From CAYRNC01 sp964425645 (GTDB lineage Bacteria; Bacillota; Clostridia; Peptostreptococcales; Anaerovoracaceae), in NCBI GenBank assembly GCA_964425645.1, contig CAYRNC010000068.1, forward strand, positions 1 to 9,599: 9,599 nt of DNA, in the 5' to 3' direction. A program made the position numbers and the translations under genes. The notes under the pieces were generated by a model. It saw only the letters and a program-made list of their open reading frames with translations, was not told the DNA's origin and did no database searches. Shown here in pieces: positions 6,229-9,599 of the stretch. The stretch's first letter is position 1; every line of letters begins with the position of its first letter.

Positions 6229-8130
6229 ATGAACGGTATAAACTCACTAAACACTCTGTCGGCAAAGACAGGAATAGGCGGACTGATGTCCGGGATGGAT
6301 ATAGATGAACTGGTCAAAGGCTTTACAATCAGAAGCAGGGAAAAGATATTAAAGCAGCAGCAGGCAGTACAAATGCTGACGTGGAAACAGTCGGCATACA
6401 GAACAGTGACCAAGGCCCTCACCGAATTTCACAGCTCGTATCTGGACCTGCTTTCTGCAACCAATTTTAGAAGTACTTCCCTTTTTAATACGGCAATTGC
6501 CTCTTTTACTTCATCTGCAGTCAATGTCACCCCCACCAAAACGGCGGCAGAAGGCAGCATAACAATAGATTACATCTCCCAGCTTGCGGAAAAACAGATA
6601 ATAAGCAGTGGCTTCGCTGTTTCAAGGGGTTTAAGCGGAATCATTACAGAACATGGCCCTATGTCAAGCGAAGATATTTCAGACCTGACTTCATCGATCA
6701 GCGGCAAATCGATAAGCCTTACCTTGGACGGTAGGTTAAAAACCGTGTCTTTCGACAACAGCTTCATTCAAACTGTAGGCTCAAATCTATCTGAAACAGG
6801 TTTTGAAAATGCATTGAGAACTGCGATTGATAAAGCATTCGGCGTAATTGACAACAAAGACAGGATTATAGATGTCTCCCTTGTCAACGGCAGGCTTACG
6901 TTATCTGCCGACGGATCTTTGCTTACGGTCAGGGCCGTTGGTGATGACGAAGAAACCCTGGAAACATTAGGATTTCAAAACGAACAATCCAACAGGCTCT
7001 CCCTTTACTCTCCTCTCGAAGAAACCTCCTTGTCCGCTAAATTGGACGATGTTGACACTTTTAAATTCAGCATAAATTCCGTTGCATTTGAATTTGAAAA
7101 GGATAAGGCCCTATCCGATATTATGAAGGAAATAGAAGCGAGCAATGCAGGAGTGACTCTAACCTACTCCTCTCTTTCTGATACTTTTATTTTTACCGCT
7201 AAGGAGACAGGGGCAGGTGATAACATCATAATAGCGGAAGAGCAAGGCAATCTTCTGTCTTCACTTGGGCTCACCGCTGAAAGCGACGCCCATCTAAAAT
7301 ACGGCAAAAACGCTATTTTATCGGTCAACAATAAGGAGATTGTCAGAAGCTCCAATAATATTACGGTTGACGGAGTAAACATAGAGCTGTTTAGAGAGAT
7401 AACATCTGACGAGTCTGTTATCATTACATTAAAACAGGATGCATCCTCTCTGCTCGATCCCATAAAAAAATTTATAGAAGATTACAACTCCATTCTAGAC
7501 CTTATAAACGGTCTGGTTTCTGAAAAGTCAGATCCTAAATATCTCCCCCTTTCCGAGGAACAAAAAAGCGAAATGACAGAGAAGCAGATTGAACAATGGG
7601 AGGAAAAAGCAAGAGCAGGCATATTGAGAAATGATCCCCTCCTGAGAAACCTTTTATCGGGACTTCGATCCGCAATGTTGGGAGGCGCCAAAAAAGGAGG
7701 CATTAACCTGTTTGATCTGGGAATAACGACGGGAGGCTATCAAGACTACGGCAAGCTTAAAATAGATAACGAAGCTAAATTTGCAGAAGCGCTGAAAACA
7801 AGGGGAAACGAAATAGCGGAGCTTTTTACAGATGCTGAAAACGGGTTGGCAAACAAACTAAATGACATAATACAAGGCGCCGTCAAAAGAACCGGTCCGA
7901 AAAACCAAAGAGGTACGTTGATTGATTTAGCGGGGATTGAATCCTCCTCATCGGATATGGAAAACAGCATTTTTGACGCGATAAAGAATAAGAATAAAAG
8001 AATAGAGGAATTGCAAGCAAGGCTTACAGCCGAGGAAACGCGTCATTGGCGAAAATTTACCGCAATGGAAGCAGCTCTTCAAAGGCTTGATATTCAAGGG
8101 GCTATGTTAATGCAATTCTACAATAACTAA
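6229..8130 (+). CDS. fliD: Flagellar filament cap protein FliD (HAP2)
   Basis: This 633-residue exported protein forms the cap at the filament tip and helps flagellin subunits fold into place. The N-terminal FliD signature is GLMSGMDIDELV (18-29), followed by LTWKQSAYR (50-58) and a coiled-coil-prone stretch. The middle holds beta-rich hypervariable sequence with flagellin-IN-like segments, such as the FEFEKDKALSDI region. The C-terminal FliD domain includes YLPLSEEQKSEMTEKQ from Tyr438, ILRNDPLL, and a terminal amphipathic helix ending at LMQFYNN. There is no Sec signal peptide, as expected for a type III flagellar substrate. Length is toward the long side for the family, mostly from the middle domains. 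The start is fixed by AGGAGG at 6215-6220. It has its own SigD promoter, and fliS follows after 14 bases. Confidence 0.96.
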   Translation: MNGINSLNTLSAKTGIGGLMSGMDIDELVKGFTIRSREKILKQQQAVQMLTWKQSAYRTVTKALTEFHSSYLDLLSATNFRSTSLFNTAIASFTSSAVNVTPTKTAAEGSITIDYISQLAEKQIISSGFAVSRGLSGIITEHGPMSSEDISDLTSSISGKSISLTLDGRLKTVSFDNSFIQTVGSNLSETGFENALRTAIDKAFGVIDNKDRIIDVSLVNGRLTLSADGSLLTVRAVGDDEETLETLGFQNEQSNRLSLYSPLEETSLSAKLDDVDTFKFSINSVAFEFEKDKALSDIMKEIEASNAGVTLTYSSLSDTFIFTAKETGAGDNIIIAEEQGNLLSSLGLTAESDAHLKYGKNAILSVNNKEIVRSSNNITVDGVNIELFREITSDESVIITLKQDASSLLDPIKKFIEDYNSILDLINGLVSEKSDPKYLPLSEEQKSEMTEKQIEQWEEKARAGILRNDPLLRNLLSGLRSAMLGGAKKGGINLFDLGITTGGYQDYGKLKIDNEAKFAEALKTRGNEIAELFTDAENGLANKLNDIIQGAVKRTGPKNQRGTLIDLAGIESSSSDMENSIFDAIKNKNKRIEELQARLTAEETRHWRKFTAMEAALQRLDIQGAMLMQFYNN

Positions 8131-8144
8131 TAAGGAGATCGACT

Positions 8145-8528
8145 ATGCAAACTGCAAACCTGTATGAACAATATAAATCCCAGACACTGCAAACCCTTAC
8201 AAAAGGCGAAGTGGTAATCAAGCTGTTTGAGGAGGCCTCAAAACAGATCAGCGTGGCAATATTTTTGGCGAACAACAAGCCCGCAGACTCATTTAATTGT
8301 ATCGTAAAAACTCAAAAAATTATTAAAACGCTCAACACATCATTAGATATGAAACAAGCGATTTCCATTGAACTGAACGACATGTATCTTTTTCTGATTG
8401 AAAAACTTAACCTGGCTAATGCAAACAAGGACGTGGAATTAATGAAGCACCTGCTCAGTCTTGTCGACGAATTAAAAATTGCATTTAAGCAGGCTGACCG
8501 TCTTGCACGAGCAGGAGGAGTTAAATGA
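8145..8528 (+). CDS. fliS: Flagellin export chaperone FliS
   Basis: This 127-residue helical cytoplasmic protein binds the C-terminus of flagellin, keeping it from assembling early and delivering it to the export gate. Family features in order are an N-terminal YEQYKSQTLQTLTKGEVVIKLFE-like segment, KTQKIIKTLNTSLDMKQ with the conserved LDM, the aromatic helix DMYLFLIEKLNLAN, and a final helix ending KQADRLARAGG. Length is normal. One difference is that the common TASPGELI loop is reduced to TKGEVVI. AAGGAG (8132-8137) precedes the ATG at 8145. It sits between fliD and a FliT-like gene, the usual fliDST arrangement. The flagellin gene itself is outside the window. Confidence 0.94.
   Translation: MQTANLYEQYKSQTLQTLTKGEVVIKLFEEASKQISVAIFLANNKPADSFNCIVKTQKIIKTLNTSLDMKQAISIELNDMYLFLIEKLNLANANKDVELMKHLLSLVDELKIAFKQADRLARAGGVK
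8513..8518 (+). promoter_or_regulatory. Shine-Dalgarno inside the fliS end, before a double ATG
   Basis: AGGAGG lies in the last fliS codons. It serves two adjacent in-frame ATGs, at 8525 (six-base spacer) and 8528 (nine-base spacer). The fliS stop TGA (8526-8528) overlaps the first ATG, which predicts translational coupling of fliS and the next gene. Confidence 0.65.
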
Positions 8529-8908
8529 TGCATACCGATTATTACCGGGAAAAAATATCCCTTCTTAATCGGCTGCTCAGCATAGGAGAGGAACTGCTTA
8601 GCAACCTTAAGGATTGGGAAAGTTATAATTTTCATCTTGCAAGGAGGGACACGCTGATAGAGCAGTTAAAAAAATTGGAGAAATCCCGGGAAAACGGGAT
8701 CGCTTTACAGTGTTCGGACTTTCAAAAAAAGGAGATTAAACGCACAATCGATCTGATATTGGCCCTTGATAAGGATATAGTCAAATCCATAAAAGAAACC
8801 AGGGGAATGACGCTTGAGTCCATTAAGGTGGCTACAACAAAAACAAAGATATCCGAATACGCAGAAACGATGCAACATAGCGGGATATTGCTTGATTACA
8901 AAAAGTAA
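8525..8908 (+). CDS. FliT-like flagellar chaperone (putative)
   Basis: This 127-residue, all-helical, charged protein has no signal peptide or membrane segment. It carries a pattern typical of Clostridia FliT/FlgN-like chaperones: an N-terminal helix pair (about 4-55), a central IDLILALDKDIVKSIKE helix, and a C-terminal tail ending GILLDYKK. FliT proteins bind the cap protein FliD before export. Position supports this, directly after fliS with a 4-base ATGA overlap and in the fliD unit. Sequence similarity to FliT is weak by eye, as is normal for this fast-changing family, so I leave out a gene symbol. It could instead be another small flagellar chaperone. The start is either of two adjacent ATGs (8525 or 8528). 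Confidence 0.7.
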   Translation: MMHTDYYREKISLLNRLLSIGEELLSNLKDWESYNFHLARRDTLIEQLKKLEKSRENGIALQCSDFQKKEIKRTIDLILALDKDIVKSIKETRGMTLESIKVATTKTKISEYAETMQHSGILLDYKK

Positions 8909-8912
8909 TCTG

Positions 8913-9212
8913 CTAAAAGTGGTTTTTCCCCTTTCTGTTAAATTCGAGTATGTCTGACAAATTATATTTTCCCAGCTTCTTATTCGTTCCCGCAAAAACT
9001 TTCTCTTTAACGACGGTTTTATTAAGCGTTTTATCCAACAGCGTCCCCATATCTTTGCCTTTTAACGGATCTGCCGCCCAAAGCAGCTCACAATCCGGAG
9101 GGCCGTCCCTTTCAATAGTATCTAAGAGCCTTTGCATAATGAATTTGGCCTTTTCCGATTCTGTCTCTGTAAACAAAATCGCAAAAGCCGATATTGCGGA
9201 CAGGCTGCACAT
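8913..9212 (-). pseudogene. Unrecognised gene, apparently missing its 5' end
   Basis: The open frame reads from ATG 9212 to a TAG at 8913-8915, convergent with the FliT-like gene and only four bases from its stop. From about Leu-Phe-Thr-Glu onward (below about 9180) it looks like real protein: KAKFIMQRLLDTIERDG, PPDCELLWAADP, GTLLDKT, VVKEKVFAGTNKKLGKY, then SDILEFNRKGKN. I do not recognise the family. The first dozen residues (MCSLSAISAFAI) are the antisense of a plus-strand helix-turn-helix fragment. The ATG at 9212 has no Shine-Dalgarno sequence. The natural N-terminus therefore seems lost at a junction near 9170-9200. A short intact gene with a poor start cannot be excluded. Confidence 0.5.
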
Positions 9213-9303
9213 GACCGTTGACGGCGTCTACTATCGGCAGAAAAAGTTGGAGCGTCTGCTCCGAGAAAACGAAGCCCTGAGAAAGATTTTTACAAATTTC
9301 TGA
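9178..9303 (+). pseudogene. Helix-turn-helix protein, C-terminal fragment
   Basis: The last roughly 40 residues of a plus-strand frame ending at TGA 9301-9303 read as a helix-turn-helix followed by a basic leucine-rich helix: ADIADRLHMT, then VDGVYYRQKKLERLLRENE, then ALRKIF. The frame upstream of about 9178 is only the antisense of the minus-strand gene there, and no start with a ribosome binding site exists near the fragment. It is therefore best read as the 3' end of a regulator-like gene whose beginning was lost. G+C in 9181-9240 is 34 of 60, against 22 of 60 in 9121-9180. The product was probably DNA-binding; the exact family is unknown. Confidence 0.5.
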
Positions 9304-9317
9304 TTTTCACTACGGAT

Positions 9318-9361
9318 ATCGCTCCTCGCCTGTCCAGTACGAGGTGAGGAGCGATGCTCCT
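9318..9361 (+). repeat. Strong hairpin with a competing second hairpin
   Basis: ATCGCTCCTCGCCT (9318-9331) pairs with AGGTGAGGAGCGAT (9342-9355): 14 pairs, one a G-T wobble, with a 10-base loop. AGGAGC inside the right arm (9347-9352) can instead pair with GCTCCT (9356-9361) across a 3-base loop, so the two structures exclude each other. No T-run follows either, so this is not a standard intrinsic terminator. It lies 15 bases after the helix-turn-helix fragment and 25 bases before a short leader ORF. It could be a processing site, a weak terminator or an attenuator. Confidence 0.6.
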
Positions 9362-9385
9362 ACATTATGAACGGAGGTAAATCGT

Positions 9386-9430
9386 ATGAAAATCAACGAA
9401 AAAGGAGGGCTTGCCCATGTCGCCGGATAA
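9386..9430 (+). CDS. 14-codon leader ORF overlapping the next gene
   Basis: ATG at 9386 has GGAGG at 9373-9377 and reads MKINEKGGLAHVAG before TAA at 9428-9430. It overlaps the first codons of the next gene in another frame, and its own codons supply AGGAGG (9403-9408) for that gene. This would couple translation of the two. It may be a real leader peptide or the remnant of a longer gene. Its length alone proves nothing; the two well-placed ribosome binding sites are the support. Confidence 0.4.
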   Translation: MKINEKGGLAHVAG

Positions 9431-9599
9431 AGCGCAGCAAATCGGAAACGACCTCGCCTGCATTGCGAGAACCCTTGCGGAATTGGCAGAGGAAATCAAA
9501 GCCGAGTATGACTTTGACCACGATGCCGATGACGAGCCCTTGGAAGAAGAACCTGCAGCGGAAGTCAAGTACCCTGATATTTCGGAGGTGAGAGGGCTT
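9417..9599 (+). CDS. Small acidic protein, prophage/mobile-element type (partial)
   Basis: This frame is open to the window edge and gives 61 codons from ATG 9417, with AGGAGG eight bases upstream (9403-9408). The visible part is a short helix (DKAQQIGNDLACIARTLAEL), a very acidic linker rich in Asp, Glu, Ala and Pro (about 28-50), then YPDISEVRGL. A short helix, an acidic or Pro-rich linker and a closing SEVRGLL-type segment recall small proteins in Firmicutes prophages often labelled rRNA biogenesis protein Rrp5-like. That label is a database habit, not a known function. I infer mobile-element origin from this resemblance and from the composition change upstream. Confidence 0.6.
   Translation, partial: MSPDKAQQIGNDLACIARTLAELAEEIKAEYDFDHDADDEPLEEEPAAEVKYPDISEVRGL

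Noticed and set aside
8915..8936. Possible terminator stem between the convergent genes after the FliT-like gene
   Set aside because: The stem has a mismatch and only about six pairs, and no T-run follows it on either strand.
8950..9177. N-terminal part of the 117-codon plus-strand frame ending at 9303
   Set aside because: It is Ser- and Leu-rich low-complexity sequence that is simply the antisense of the more protein-like minus-strand frame. Only the part after about 9178 looks coding.
9367..9591. 74-codon plus-strand frame rich in Arg, Lys and Ser
   Set aside because: It is a shifted-frame reading of the better-supported frame from 9417 and has no family-like features.

Overview
This window looks like chromosome of a motile, Gram-positive bacterium of the Clostridia type. 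The evidence is moderately AT-rich DNA, strong AGGAGG-like ribosome binding sites, Clostridia-style flagellar and chemotaxis proteins, and promoters of the Bacillus/Clostridium SigD (flagellar sigma factor) class. I cannot name a genus.

Layout. Positions 1-1019 hold a minus-strand gene for a TPR (tetratricopeptide repeat) protein that resembles ST7-type TPR proteins. Positions 1254-2964 hold a minus-strand two-gene unit. The first gene encodes a YlqG-like protein whose C-terminus resembles the FliK C-terminal domain. The second encodes a YlqH/FlhX-like free-standing copy of the FlhB cytoplasmic domain, and the two genes overlap by 14 bases. Positions 2965-3338 form a divergent promoter region. 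Positions 3339-8908 form a plus-strand motility block: cheA, cheR, fliD, fliS and a FliT-like gene. A SigD-type promoter precedes cheA and a perfect one precedes fliD, so cheA-cheR and fliD-fliS-fliT are probably two SigD transcription units that also read through.

The block covers signalling and filament assembly. CheA is the histidine kinase that receptors control, and CheR methylates the receptors for adaptation. FliD caps the growing filament, FliS chaperones flagellin, and the last small helical protein is probably a FliT-type export chaperone. The divergent YlqG/YlqH pair resembles the two partners of the flagellar export specificity switch (FliK and FlhB). No flagellin, cheW, cheB or cheY lies in the window.

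The right edge is different. A minus-strand gene remnant (from 8913) and a plus-strand helix-turn-helix gene fragment (to 9303) both appear to lose their N-termini at about 9170-9200. G+C rises there from 22/60 to 34/60 bases. Beyond it lie a strong hairpin with a competing alternative hairpin, a 14-codon leader ORF, and the start of a small acidic protein that resembles small prophage proteins. I read this as the edge of a mobile element or a rearrangement junction, and it is the most unusual part of the window.
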